A stretch of DNA of 64,000 nt, from positions 1 to 64,000 of the forward strand of contig JADHNY010000009.1 of NCBI GenBank assembly GCA_016779265.1. Reading direction: 5' to 3'. A program made the position numbers and the translations under genes. This stretch comes from Pirellulales bacterium. Lineage in GTDB: Bacteria > Planctomycetota > Planctomycetia > Pirellulales > UBA1268. Below the pieces are notes generated by a model. That model saw only the letters and a list, made by a program, of their open reading frames with translations. It searched no databases and was not told where the DNA came from. This document shows positions 1 to 10,447 of the stretch, piece by piece (position 1 is the first letter of the stretch; every line of letters begins with the position of its first letter).

Positions 1-302
1 CAATCGACGAGTGAGGGGAAGCCCCGTGCTGCGACACCGGCGTGGGTCTTCGAGCGAAGCTCGGAGGACGAGAGCGAGAAACCTCGAGTGAGCGAAGGCA
101 GGGATGCCGGAGCGAACGCCCGGTGTAGCAGAACTGGGCTCCCCGAACGGCCCTGATTCATGCACGCCACTCCCAGGAGCCGAAGGAGACGACAAACACC
201 GTCCGCAACGGTATACCTTAGATCCCTCTGGTCGGCAGCGAACCAGCGTGGGAACTGTGACATTTCAGCCCGCTGCAACTTTTCGGCGAGGAGAGATTTT
301 TG

Positions 303-1625
303 ATGGCAGAGGCGTTTACCGGCATTGAGAAGATTCGCTACGAGGGCCCCGACTCGACCAACCTGCTCGCCTTCCGCCACTACGACGCCGACGCGATCGT
401 CGAAGGGAAGCCGATGCGTGATCATCTGCGGTTCGCGGTCGCCTACTGGCACGCCTTCCGTGGCACTGGCGCCGACCCCTTCGGCCCCGGCACCATGCTT
501 CGCCCCTGGGAAGCTGCGGTCGACTCCGCTGAGAACGCCGTCGCTCGTGTCGATGTCGCGTTTGAGTTCATGGAGAAGCTCGGCGTCAACTACTACTGCT
601 TCCACGATCGTGACGTGGCTCCCGAGGGTGCCAACCTCACCGAAACCAACGCCAACCTCGACCGCGTTGCCGATGCGCTCGCTGCCGCTCAGGAGCGGAC
701 CGGTATCAAGCTACTCTGGGGCACAGCCAACCTGTTTAGCAATCCCCGTTTCGTGCATGGAGCTGCAACCAGCTGCAACGTCGAGTCGTTTGCGTATGCC
801 GCGGCTCAGGTGAAGAAGGCGATTGAGGTGACCCACCGTCTCGGTGGTGCTGGCTACACCTTCTGGGGCGGCCGCGAAGGCTACCAGTGCCTGTGGAACA
901 CCGACATGAAGCGGGAAATGGACCACCTCGCGCGGTTCATGCATATGGCGGTCGACTACGCCAAGGAGATCGGCTTCTCGGGTCAGTTCTACTTCGAGCC
1001 CAAGCCCCGCGAGCCGATGAAGCACCAGTACGACTTCGATGCTGCCACCTGCATCAACTTCCTGCGGGCGTATGGCCTTGAGAATCATGTGAAGATGAAC
1101 CTTGAGACCAATCATGCCACGCTGGCCGGCCACGAGATTCAGCATGAGCTTGAGTATGCGGGCATGCAGGGCTTCCTCGGCTCTGTCGACGCCAACACCG
1201 GCGACACCCTGGTGGGCTGGGACACCGACCAGTTCCCCACCAACATCTACATGACCACGCAGATGATGTACTCGATTCTGAAGTACGGCGGACTCGCTCC
1301 CGGTGGTATCAACTTCGATGCGAAGGTGCGTCGCGAGAGCTTCGAGCCTGCCGACCTTTTCCACGCCCACATCGGCGGGATGGATGCCTTCGCTCGTGGC
1401 CTGAAGATCGCAGCGGCCCTGCGGGCAGATGGTGCCATCCAGAACCTTGTCGAAGAACGCTACGCGTCATGGTCGAGCGACCTGGGCAAGAAGATTGAGG
1501 CAGGCAACGAGAGCTTTGCATCGCTGGAAAAGGTGATGCTGGAGAAGGGCGATGCCACCCCGTGCACCAGCGGCCGACAGGAACTCTTCGAGAACGTGAT
1601 CAACCGTTATCTCGATAACGCCTGA
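303..1625 (+). CDS. xylA: Xylose isomerase
   Basis: ORF 300..1625; protein [18 protein letters not shown]..., with [32 protein letters not shown] and [12 protein letters not shown] motifs typical of XylA. Confidence 0.97.
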   Translation: MAEAFTGIEKIRYEGPDSTNLLAFRHYDADAIVEGKPMRDHLRFAVAYWHAFRGTGADPFGPGTMLRPWEAAVDSAENAVARVDVAFEFMEKLGVNYYCFHDRDVAPEGANLTETNANLDRVADALAAAQERTGIKLLWGTANLFSNPRFVHGAATSCNVESFAYAAAQVKKAIEVTHRLGGAGYTFWGGREGYQCLWNTDMKREMDHLARFMHMAVDYAKEIGFSGQFYFEPKPREPMKHQYDFDAATCINFLRAYGLENHVKMNLETNHATLAGHEIQHELEYAGMQGFLGSVDANTGDTLVGWDTDQFPTNIYMTTQMMYSILKYGGLAPGGINFDAKVRRESFEPADLFHAHIGGMDAFARGLKIAAALRADGAIQNLVEERYASWSSDLGKKIEAGNESFASLEKVMLEKGDATPCTSGRQELFENVINRYLDNA

Positions 1626-1730
1626 GCCGGCAACCAGTGCCGCTGCGGTGTCTCTAAGCAAGGCCCTGCGAGCGACAGACCCTGCGAGCGACAGGGCCAG
1701 CAGAGACACTGGCCAGCAGAGACATTGGGC

Positions 1731-4406
1731 CTAGCTGCGCTGAGCTGCAGCGGCTCTGAGGACAGCCTCGATCGCCGAGCGGATCTGCCGCCGGCGATCG
1801 GGGTCTTCCACTTTTCCACCATCCTGCTCGGTCACATGGAAGGCGTCGACGACCTGATCGAGGTAGGTGCCGATCTTGGCGGCCTGCACCGACAGGCCTG
1901 CCTCATAGATCGCCCGAGACACCGCATACAAGAGCCCGACTCGGTCGTGTGCGAACACTTCGATGATCGTCGTCGTCGTCGAACTCGAGTTGTCGATCCG
2001 CACGCGTGGAGGCATTTCATCCGTCAACGCGGCAGGCTGATCGGGATCCTCATAGATCAGGGGGAACGACGGCCGCTGCCCGGAGCGGATCACCTCAGCA
2101 ATCACCCGTTCAATTTCCTGCATTCGGTGCGGTGGTGGCTCACCAACAGAGTCGGGGTCTTGAGCGACGAAATGGTCAATGACGACCTCATCGTTAAACG
2201 AGTGGATATCCGCCGAGAGCACTGCCAGTCGCAGGCTCGAGAGAGCCCCAGTCACGCGATGAAACACGCCACGGATGATCGGCTTCCTTGCCGCAAATGT
2301 GACCCCAACCGTCGCCGTCTCCGGATGCCACCGCGTGAGCACGAGGAGGTCGCCAGGCGGAAGCAGCACCACCCGCTCAAGCTCCTCCACCATCTGTGCT
2401 GGCTCGGTTGCCTGGAGATAGGACGGCGTCAGCAGCCTCGACAGCCGCAGGACAGGCTCACCAACACCGCGTTCTGAGAGCAGCTGCTGCAGTTCCACCC
2501 GACGCTGGTCCGAGGGCCTCGTCGGACTCTCACCATCGAGGTACGCGAGCGTTCGATGGTAGAGATCTGAGAGCAGATCCGCTTTCCAACCGGTCCAGGT
2601 TCCCGGCCCCACCGCACTCACATCCGCCACGGTCAGAATCGTCAGCATGCGGAGGACTTCCGGCGACTCCACATCGCGGGCGAACGCCACTACCAGACTC
2701 GGATCGCCAACATTTCTTCGAAAGGCAAGGTGGGCCATCAGCAGATGCTTTGCCACCAGCAGTTCGACGATCTCCGTCTCGTCCTCCGCAAGTCCCAGGC
2801 TGACAGCCATATCGCGGGCGATCGCAGCCCCCACCACACTGTGATCTCCTGGATGCCCCTTGCCGATGTCGTGCAGGAGCAGGGCGAGCAGGAGTGGACG
2901 CCGCCAACGGAGCGACCGCCAGACGTCACCGAGCCAGCCCGGATCATCGGCCAGCTCCAAGCCGCGTTCCACCGTGTGCAGGCAATGCTCGTCAACGGTG
3001 AACTTGTGGTAGTTGTTGAACTGCAACAGGCCACGGGCATGCTCAAACGCAGGAATGAAATGCTCAAGCAGACCGATGCGGTGCATGGCCCGCAGGGAGT
3101 CGGCCAACCGGGTCGGATGCTCAAACATCGCCAAGAACCGGAGTCGTGAGACGTCGTCCGGCACGCCTCCTGGTTCCTCGGCAGCCCACTGACACCGCAC
3201 CGCCTCCCAGGCGTCGGTTTCCACGGGACGGTCGTGCCGCATAGACAGCTGCACAAGCTGCATGATCTCCGGCAGCGAACTCACCACCTCAGGCAAGGCT
3301 GATGGCCAGACGCCCACGGTCTGTGGTCCAACACAAAAACGTCCCTCCACATCATGCCCGAGCAGACGATCGACAAGCTGACGTCTCCACGGCGGTGGCC
3401 CAAGCTGATTCTCAAGCCGAGAGAGGATCCGCATCACGCCCTGGGTGACACCGCAGTAGTCCCGCATGAACCGCTCAACAGCAAGCAGCCCGTCGCTCGA
3501 GACAATCCCGCGTTCGCCAGCAATCCGCGCCTGCTCTTCACGCGAGAGCTCATCGCTTCCTCGGCCTGCCGCGAGATGCAGATCGATTCGCACCCCGAGC
3601 AGAAATGACCTCGCTTCGCGGAGTGTGTCAGCATCAGCTGCCGAGAGGGCGTTTCGCAGCACGAGCCCACTGAACGTCGCTTCGCCCCAGGCAAGAAAGC
3701 CGATCCAGCGAACCATCTGAATGTCGCGGAGGCCGCCGGGCGAGCGTTTCACGTTCGGCTGCAGCAGCGACGCAGAACGGCCATGCCGATCTCGCTCTTC
3801 CCCCCGCGCCCCGTAGAGCTGTTTGAGCAGACGCGGACGATGTCGCTCGACCAACACTCCCAGTCGCGACTGCAGCCGCTCGAGCACTCTACTCGGACCG
3901 GCAATCACCCGACTTTCTATCAGCGTGCTGAAGATCGTGGCGTCATGGGAGGCAAGTCCGACAGCTTCGGAAACGGTCCGCACGCTCTGCCCCACTTCCA
4001 GGCCAGCATCGAAAAGGTCCTGCAGCAGTTGCCGCGCGACCCCAGGCACCACGCTGTGCTGATCTCTCTCGTAGAGCAGCATCAGATCGACGTCGGAATA
4101 GGGCGCCATCTCTCGACGCCCGAAGCCCCCGTGCGCAACCACCGCGACTTCTCTTCGGACAAAGGCTGCCGTCTCCGCAGGAAGTGCCTCGACCGTCGTG
4201 TGGAAGACATCCAGCACGATCATCTCAAAGAGATCACTCGCAAGCGTGCAGATCTGTGTTCCTGGAGATCCCGCAGCCTGCTGAGCGGCAATCCGTTCAC
4301 GAGCTTCGGCAACGCCGGCGGCAGCCCGCGCAACCACAGGCCGGGAGAGGGGAGGGGAGTCGGGCAGATGCTGATGGCTGGAGGTCACGCGTTGACTTCT
4401 TGTCAT
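1731..4406 (-). CDS. glnD: [Protein-PII] uridylyltransferase / uridylyl-removing enzyme
   Basis: 891 aa; nucleotidyltransferase motif GGFGRREMAPYSDVDLMLLYE, HD domain LLLHDIGKGHPGDHS, C-terminal ACT-like repeats. Confidence 0.95.
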   Translation of the reverse strand: MTRSQRVTSSHQHLPDSPPLSRPVVARAAAGVAEARERIAAQQAAGSPGTQICTLASDLFEMIVLDVFHTTVEALPAETAAFVRREVAVVAHGGFGRREMAPYSDVDLMLLYERDQHSVVPGVARQLLQDLFDAGLEVGQSVRTVSEAVGLASHDATIFSTLIESRVIAGPSRVLERLQSRLGVLVERHRPRLLKQLYGARGEERDRHGRSASLLQPNVKRSPGGLRDIQMVRWIGFLAWGEATFSGLVLRNALSAADADTLREARSFLLGVRIDLHLAAGRGSDELSREEQARIAGERGIVSSDGLLAVERFMRDYCGVTQGVMRILSRLENQLGPPPWRRQLVDRLLGHDVEGRFCVGPQTVGVWPSALPEVVSSLPEIMQLVQLSMRHDRPVETDAWEAVRCQWAAEEPGGVPDDVSRLRFLAMFEHPTRLADSLRAMHRIGLLEHFIPAFEHARGLLQFNNYHKFTVDEHCLHTVERGLELADDPGWLGDVWRSLRWRRPLLLALLLHDIGKGHPGDHSVVGAAIARDMAVSLGLAEDETEIVELLVAKHLLMAHLAFRRNVGDPSLVVAFARDVESPEVLRMLTILTVADVSAVGPGTWTGWKADLLSDLYHRTLAYLDGESPTRPSDQRRVELQQLLSERGVGEPVLRLSRLLTPSYLQATEPAQMVEELERVVLLPPGDLLVLTRWHPETATVGVTFAARKPIIRGVFHRVTGALSSLRLAVLSADIHSFNDEVVIDHFVAQDPDSVGEPPPHRMQEIERVIAEVIRSGQRPSFPLIYEDPDQPAALTDEMPPRVRIDNSSSTTTTIIEVFAHDRVGLLYAVSRAIYEAGLSVQAAKIGTYLDQVVDAFHVTEQDGGKVEDPDRRRQIRSAIEAVLRAAAAQRS

Positions 4407-4457
4407 TCACTGCTGGTTCGAAGGAGGTCGGCCGCCCGCAGACCTTTCCTTCCCGCT

Positions 4458-4997
4458 TTAGGCAGGATGCCAAGGATCATCTGCGGTGTCTGCCTGCGCG
4501 TTGGCATGCCTGGCGAGCACGAATAGCAGATCACCGAGACGATTGAGATACTCAATGGCTGCTGCAGGGATCACCGTCTCCGGCTCCGACGCCAGCGAAA
4601 CCACGCGGCGTTCAGCCTTCCGGCAGACCGTCCTGGCAACATGCAACGCCGCGGCTGTTGGCGTTCCGGCTGGCAGGATGAAACAGTCAAGAGGCGCGAG
4701 CGTGGCATCGAACGTGTCGATCTCACGCTCGAGGGTCTCAACATGCTCCAGGCCAATCCGGTCTTGGGCCGGGTTGGGGGTCGCCAACTGAGCGCCCATC
4801 TCAAAAAGTTCGCACTGAACCCTCCGCAGCAGCGTATCCAAGCCGTCAGCCAGGGGCAGGGTGCGGACGACGCCCAGCTGGCTGTTGAGTTCATCGACCG
4901 TGCCGAACGCCTCAATACGCGCATGGTCTTTGCGAACTCGCGGACCTCCAAAGAGCCCCGTTTCACCCGCGTCGCCGGTCTTGGTGTAGATCTTCAT
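4458..4997 (-). CDS. PduO-type cob(I)alamin adenosyltransferase
   Basis: MKIYTKTGDAGETGLFGGPRVRKDHARIEAFGTVDELNSQLG is the classic PduO-type N-terminus; start moved to ATG at 4997. Confidence 0.93.
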   Translation of the reverse strand: MKIYTKTGDAGETGLFGGPRVRKDHARIEAFGTVDELNSQLGVVRTLPLADGLDTLLRRVQCELFEMGAQLATPNPAQDRIGLEHVETLEREIDTFDATLAPLDCFILPAGTPTAAALHVARTVCRKAERRVVSLASEPETVIPAAAIEYLNRLGDLLFVLARHANAQADTADDPWHPA

Positions 4998-5141
4998 GCC
5001 AGGTCGTCCCACTGCCTTCCTTGGGGGTCGCTGATTGTCGGCTCATCCACCGAGCCGTCAGGCCGAGGCGTTCGCCCGCCGCGGTCTATACTGTGGGTGA
5101 TCAGGCCTTGAGTCTGCAAACTGGTTTCTTCCGACCGCCGT

Positions 5142-6389
5142 GTGAGGCTCTCTGCCATGCTCTTTCGCCAACGCCACACCCATCGCCGTCGCTCACCTGC
5201 GGACTCCAACTGGCAGACTGCGGGCATCACAACCGCAGCCGCTATCAGTTCAGCGGCCGTGATGATCGGGAGCATACTTGCGGTCGGTCCGGCGGATGGA
5301 CTGGCTGCCGAAGATTCACCTGCTTCCAAGCTGGAAGAGGCGTTCTTCGCTGCCCCAACCCAGATGACGTTTGGGGCGACCAAGGCAGGCGAGGGCTACT
5401 TTTCACCAGACTCACGGACGATCTGCTACCAGGCGATCCCACAGGGCTACCCCTTTTACCAGATCTATCTGCAGCCGATTGACCTCACCGCACCACGTCC
5501 CACCACGCCACTGAGAATCAGCACTGGCCGCGGCCGAACCACCTGTAGCTGGTTCGCACCAGACGGCTCACGGCTGCTGTTTGCCTCGAGTCACCTCGAT
5601 CCCGCCCTCGATGCCACGGAAGAGGCTGCTCGACGCCAGGCCGCCGAGGATGCGGCCAGTGGACGACGTCGTCGCTACGCATGGGACTTCGATCCAGCGA
5701 TGGAGATCTTCACGGCACCGCTCGACGGCGATGGCAAGGCGGGGGACCCCGCCAGCTTCACTCGTCTCACCTCAGCCGCAGGCTACGACGCGGAATGCTC
5801 GTTCTCGCCCGATGGCTCACAGGTCCTCTTCGTCAGCGACCGCGACGGCGATCCCGACATCTATCTGATGAACGCAGACGGCAGTGATGTGCGACAACTG
5901 ACTAACCAGCCAGGCTACGACGGCGGCCCGTTCTTCTCGCCAGACGGAAAGTGGATTACCTACCGGACCGACCGCATTGAGAAAGACCGGCTGCACATCC
6001 ATGTAATGCGGGCTGATGGCTCAGCCGACATGGCGGTCACTGCCGGTGAGAGCGTGGAATGGGCACCCTACTGGCATCCGTCCAAGCCCTGGCTGATCTG
6101 GACCGGGGCAGACCACTCCGACCCCACCGCTCGGCCAAACTACGATCTCTGGATCTCCCGGTATTCCGTCGATACCGCAGGAAACGGGCTCTCGTGGACA
6201 CCACCGGTGCGGCTCACTGACCATCCGTCTGCCGACGTGTTGCCGGTTTTTTCACCTGACGGGCTGCATCTGCTCTGGACGGCAGGCCGATCGGAGGATC
6301 GATCGAGCCAGCTCTGGCTCGCAAGACTCGATCTTGTGGCCATCGAGCAGGCCATCAACGCTGCGGAAGATTCCGCCTTGCAGCCCTAA
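5142..6389 (+). CDS. TolB/WD40-like PD40 beta-propeller protein, probably exported
   Basis: Repeated motifs CSFSPDGSQVLFVSDRDGDPDIYLMNADGSDVRQLT and PVFSPDGLHLLW; hydrophobic stretch near the N-terminus. Confidence 0.85.
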   Translation: MRLSAMLFRQRHTHRRRSPADSNWQTAGITTAAAISSAAVMIGSILAVGPADGLAAEDSPASKLEEAFFAAPTQMTFGATKAGEGYFSPDSRTICYQAIPQGYPFYQIYLQPIDLTAPRPTTPLRISTGRGRTTCSWFAPDGSRLLFASSHLDPALDATEEAARRQAAEDAASGRRRRYAWDFDPAMEIFTAPLDGDGKAGDPASFTRLTSAAGYDAECSFSPDGSQVLFVSDRDGDPDIYLMNADGSDVRQLTNQPGYDGGPFFSPDGKWITYRTDRIEKDRLHIHVMRADGSADMAVTAGESVEWAPYWHPSKPWLIWTGADHSDPTARPNYDLWISRYSVDTAGNGLSWTPPVRLTDHPSADVLPVFSPDGLHLLWTAGRSEDRSSQLWLARLDLVAIEQAINAAEDSALQP

Positions 6390-6421
6390 CGTTCCGCACC
6401 TTCTTCCGGAAAGCCTTTCTC

Positions 6422-7264
6422 GTGACCAGCGTCTCTGCTTCCTCAACCGCCGGCCAGCAACTCACCATGATCGGAGCGGGCCAGATGGCCCTTGCCCTGG
6501 CCTCGGGGTTTTGTCGCAGCGGGCAGATTGAGGCCTCAGACATTCGCTTCTACGACCCGTCACCCGAGTCGAGCGAGCGATTTCTCGCCGCTGTTCCTGG
6601 TGCCCAGCAGGACCGCGACGCGGCGGCAGCTTCCGAGGCCGCAGACCTCATCTTCCTCGCCGTCAAGCCGCAGCATGCCGAAGATGCCTGTCGCAGTCTG
6701 GCGGGAACGCTCGACGCCTCCGCGACGGTCGTCTCGGTAATCGCTGGCGTACTGATCGATCAGCTCGCCGAGTGGCTGGGCAGCTCGCGGGTGATCCGAG
6801 TGATGCCCAACACCCCATGCCTCGTCGGCCGTGGCGTCCTTGCGGTGGCATCAGGCGATGCAGTTTCCCCCGCGATGACCGAACAGGTCTGCAGCCTGCT
6901 CTCCACCGTGGGCCATGTGCACACGCTGCCAGAGAAACTGCTCGATGCAGTCACCGGACTTTCTGGCTCAGGGCCTGGCTATGTGGCAGTGATTGTTGAG
7001 GCCCTGGCCGACGGTGGCGTACTGGCCGGCCTGCCGCGCGGACTCGCTCGTCAACTAGCCGTACAGACGCTTGCAGGCACCGCTGCACTGATCGAAGCCA
7101 CCGACGAACATCCGGCGAGCCTGAAAGACCGCGTTGCAAGCCCAGCGGGCACCACGATTGCGGGGCTGGCAACGCTTGAGCGGATGGGCCTACGTGCGGC
7201 GCTGATCGAAGCCGTCAAAGCCGCCGCCGACCGCTCTGCCGAACTGGCGAGCCCGAAGGACTGA
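6422..7264 (+). CDS. proC: Pyrroline-5-carboxylate reductase
   Basis: GTG start; MIGAGQMALALASGF, RVMPNTPCLVGRGV, GLSGSGPGYVAVIVEALADGGV, SPAGTTIAGL. Confidence 0.94.
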   Translation: MTSVSASSTAGQQLTMIGAGQMALALASGFCRSGQIEASDIRFYDPSPESSERFLAAVPGAQQDRDAAAASEAADLIFLAVKPQHAEDACRSLAGTLDASATVVSVIAGVLIDQLAEWLGSSRVIRVMPNTPCLVGRGVLAVASGDAVSPAMTEQVCSLLSTVGHVHTLPEKLLDAVTGLSGSGPGYVAVIVEALADGGVLAGLPRGLARQLAVQTLAGTAALIEATDEHPASLKDRVASPAGTTIAGLATLERMGLRAALIEAVKAAADRSAELASPKD

Positions 7265-7291
7265 TCGGAGCGGTGACGCCCCGGCCAGCGA

Positions 7292-7513
7292 CTACGACTT
7301 TGCCTTTTTCTTCGCTCCAGCAGCCTTCTTGGCGGCTGGCTTCTTCGTCACGGGCTTCTTGACAGCCGCCTTTTTGGTGCCGGCTTTCTTGGAGGCGGCC
7401 TTCTTAGAAGCTGCATTGCCTCGACGCCCGCTGCCTGTTCCGCCACCCGCACCAAAGATCGCTTCCCAACCGTCGGCGTAACTGCTGGTGGAACCGACTC
7501 GAATAATGGACAT
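7292..7513 (-). CDS. Small Lys/Ala-rich histone H1-like tailed protein
   Basis: MSIIRVGSTSSYADGWEAIFG followed by a (A)KK-repeat tail SKKAASKKAGTKKAAVKKPVTKKPAAKKAAGAKKKAKS. Confidence 0.7.
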   Translation of the reverse strand: MSIIRVGSTSSYADGWEAIFGAGGGTGSGRRGNAASKKAASKKAGTKKAAVKKPVTKKPAAKKAAGAKKKAKS

Positions 7514-7612
7514 GCTCAGATGACTCCCAGAACCTGCGGCGTGTGACACTTCAGGCGTGTCGAGGATGCTGCCGCTGTGAAGCGTCGTCCTATCGCGACA
7601 GGCCTGATGCCG

Positions 7613-7996
7613 TCAAGCGTTGTTTTCCTGAGGCAGCGTCGCTTGTTCTCGTTCATCAATCTCGAGCAGCACCTCTCCGTAGACCGCCGGCAGTGGCAGA
7701 CGACCGGTGGGCGGCGGTGCTGCTGCATCCCCGATCACAGAAAACTCCAATGAGTTGCGACGGGCGAGCAGCTGCGTGACCTCCCAGGCCGATCGATCTT
7801 CGTCAACGCTCGCGGCCGCCCCCAGCAGCCGCCCGTTGAGACTCGGCTGCAGATCGGTCCGTCCCCCCACGACCACCAGCCAGACCTGAGCTCCGCCATC
7901 GAGCCCGGACGGCATCCCAAAACTCCGCAGCCAGCCCCCTGTCTCCGATTGTTCCCAGGCGGCTGTCAGCCGGATCTCGTGCACACCTTCAGCCAT
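7613..7996 (-). CDS. Hypothetical protein
   Basis: 127 aa ORF in a gap between confident genes; codon pattern plausible; no family recognised. Confidence 0.5.
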   Translation of the reverse strand: MAEGVHEIRLTAAWEQSETGGWLRSFGMPSGLDGGAQVWLVVVGGRTDLQPSLNGRLLGAAASVDEDRSAWEVTQLLARRNSLEFSVIGDAAAPPPTGRLPLPAVYGEVLLEIDEREQATLPQENNA

Positions 7997-8171
7997 TGGG
8001 CACTCTGCTCCTCCTGCCGGGTGTCACAGGATCGAGCATCACCCCGAGGGCGACTGACGCCACCGTCCAATCCTGATCACACGCCGGCTGCTATACTGCC
8101 GTCACTGCGGTCGGTTCACAAGAACCAGCAGACAAAGACAATGCCTACAGCCAATCAAGGAGAGCCAGCGG

Positions 8172-8498
8172 ATGGGGAATGCCCTCGAGTTCACCGACGA
8201 CAACTTTCAGCAGGAAGTCCTCAGCGCCGACGTGCCCGTGCTGGTCGATTTCTGGGCTCCGTGGTGCGGTCCGTGCCGAATGATCGGCCCGGTCATTGAT
8301 GAACTCGCCGCTGAGAATGAAGGCACCTGCCGGATCGGCAAGGTGAACGTCGATGAGAACAGCAGCACGGCGATGGCCTACAACGTGGCCAGCATCCCGG
8401 CGATCATGATTTTCAAGGGCGGCCAGCTTGTACAGCAGTTCATGGGCGTTCAGCCCAAGGAACGCCTGCAGCAGGCGCTCGATGAGGCCAAGGGGTAG
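8172..8498 (+). CDS. trxA: Thioredoxin
   Basis: VLVDFWAPWCGPCRMIGPVIDELA with WCGPC active site. Confidence 0.97.
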   Translation: MGNALEFTDDNFQQEVLSADVPVLVDFWAPWCGPCRMIGPVIDELAAENEGTCRIGKVNVDENSSTAMAYNVASIPAIMIFKGGQLVQQFMGVQPKERLQQALDEAKG

Positions 8499-8549
8499 TC
8501 GCTGCGACGAGGTCGCCTCGCTTCTTTCAATCTGTAGCGAGAACATAAG

Positions 8550-8589
8550 AGGGGCGGGCAACCAGTTTTGGTCGCCCGCCCCTTTTTTT
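8550..8589 (+). terminator. Rho-independent terminator downstream of trxA
   Basis: GGGGCGGGC ... GCCCGCCCC inverted repeat followed by TTTTTTT. Confidence 0.9.
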
Positions 8590-8635
8590 GTCTCGGCATA
8601 CTCGTCACGAACGACCGCAACCGCTCCTGCGGTGC

Positions 8636-10123
8636 TCAGCAGGCTGCTGGCACCGGCTCATGGTCGAGATACTGTGACAGGTGGCCGTCAACACCTGGGT
8701 CACGAAGCTTTTCCACAGCCTTCGCTTCGATCTGTCGAACGCGTTCACGCGTCACACTGAAGATCGATCCAACCTCCTCGAGGGTGTAGGAGTAGCCATC
8801 GGCAAGCCCGAAGCGGAGCCGCAGGATCTCTCGCTCTCGGTAGCTCAGCCCAGCGAGCGCCTGGCCAATCGACCGTTTGAGCGACTGCTGTTTCAGTCCG
8901 AGCAGCGGGTCATCCTGGCGGTGATCCTCAACCACGTCACGAAAGGAAGCGGTCTCATCCTCGCCCGCAGGCTGATCGAGCGACGACGGCTGCCGAGACA
9001 TCCGCCAGACGCACAACGTCTCTTCGTGTGTGAGGCCCGACACCTCCGCGAGTTCCTCGACGGTGGGCTCGCGTCCGTTGACCTGGAGGAAATCGCGGGT
9101 CAAGTTCCGCAGTCGCGTCATCGTGTCGATCATGTGTACGGGCACGCGGATCGTGCGGCTTTGATCGGCGATCGCTCGGGTGATCGCCTGCCTGATCCAC
9201 CAGGTGGCGTAGGTGGAGAACTTGAAACCGCGGGCATGTTCGAACTTATCGACAGCCCTCATCAGGCCTGCATTTCCCTCCTGAATCAGATCGAGGAAGT
9301 TCATGCCCCGGTTGCGATATCGCTTGGCGATTGAGACCACCAGCCGCAGGTTACCGGCAGCAAGGTCTCGCTTCGCCTTGTCATAGCGAGTCTGCAGCGT
9401 GCTCAGCCGTGCCAGCCGACGCGAGAGCGTTGGTCGCGTTTCCCGCGTTCGCCAGAGGAGACGTCGCTCATCCTGTGTGAACGGTCCGTTCCGCTCAGCA
9501 CCAGCTGCATGGAGTCCCAACTGACGGCCCATACTGCGGAGCTGTTCCAGGAGTGGATAGAGCCGCTGGATTCGCAGATGGAGTTCCTCAACCAGCCGAA
9601 CCGCCTTATTCCGCTGACGAACAAGCCGCTTCCAGGCCTGCCGCCGCACCTTCATCGTGGCCTTTCGCGAGGTTGCCAGCCGGAACAGGTCGCGATGCTC
9701 ATCCTCAAGGCGATGCAGCGTGACCAGATTGGGCCCGAGACGTTCGAGGATCCGCTTCTTCTCCTTGGTGTCGGTCACCGCCACTTCGATGGTGCGGTCA
9801 AGCCGTAGCGTGCCCTCGTGAACCCGCTCAAGCAGACGGATGGCCCCACCTCGCACAAAGTCGTTCTCGAGCAGGGTGTGCCGAAACTGCCGTCGCCACC
9901 GTTCGATCTCCTTGGCGTTCTGAACCTCTGTCTCACGCGTCAGCAAGGGAATCCCGCCCATCTGGCTCAGGTAGAGCCGAACTGGGTCTTCCGTCACGCC
10001 AATCAGGTCAGCCTGACGGGCTCGAGTGCGGCTCACAGCTGCGGTGGGAGGGGCATCAAGGGTGGTTGAGGGCATGGCCGCGGTAGCTCCAGGGAAACAC
10101 TCGAAGGCCTGCGGTCGGACCAC
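8636..10123 (-). CDS. RNA polymerase sigma factor, RpoD/SigA (sigma-70) type
   Basis: [57 protein letters not shown], then region 3/4 [41 protein letters not shown]. Confidence 0.95.
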   Translation of the reverse strand: MVRPQAFECFPGATAAMPSTTLDAPPTAAVSRTRARQADLIGVTEDPVRLYLSQMGGIPLLTRETEVQNAKEIERWRRQFRHTLLENDFVRGGAIRLLERVHEGTLRLDRTIEVAVTDTKEKKRILERLGPNLVTLHRLEDEHRDLFRLATSRKATMKVRRQAWKRLVRQRNKAVRLVEELHLRIQRLYPLLEQLRSMGRQLGLHAAGAERNGPFTQDERRLLWRTRETRPTLSRRLARLSTLQTRYDKAKRDLAAGNLRLVVSIAKRYRNRGMNFLDLIQEGNAGLMRAVDKFEHARGFKFSTYATWWIRQAITRAIADQSRTIRVPVHMIDTMTRLRNLTRDFLQVNGREPTVEELAEVSGLTHEETLCVWRMSRQPSSLDQPAGEDETASFRDVVEDHRQDDPLLGLKQQSLKRSIGQALAGLSYREREILRLRFGLADGYSYTLEEVGSIFSVTRERVRQIEAKAVEKLRDPGVDGHLSQYLDHEPVPAAC

Positions 10124-10447
10124 CGCACGGCTCAGATGTGTTCAAAAGCAGCTCTCATGCCAAAACCTGGCTCAGCGACAGTACCTCGCCTTTTCACGAA
10201 GGAAACGGGCATTCGGACCGAACGACTCAGCGGCTGTTGTTCCCTGCGGGCAACAGGCGACGACACCACTGTCGCCCTGCGGCGACACCCCTTGCGAATG
10301 GCCCGTCTCCGAAAAAACATCAGAGAAGCCGCAAAAAATCCGAAAAAACGGCCTCCCAGGGAAAGGGGGTGGCATGGCTATACTCCCTGGCCATGCCCGT
10401 CGACTACGGCGGGCCTGACGATTTGTCCACGCGTCAAGGGTATCCCC

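Noticed and set aside
711-1370. 219 aa minus-strand ORF within xylA
   Set aside because: Shadow ORF of xylA.
7300-7415. Repetitive cttcttggc/gccttctt sequence suggesting a tandem repeat array
   Set aside because: Encodes the Lys/Ala-rich tail of the small protein; codon-level repetition.
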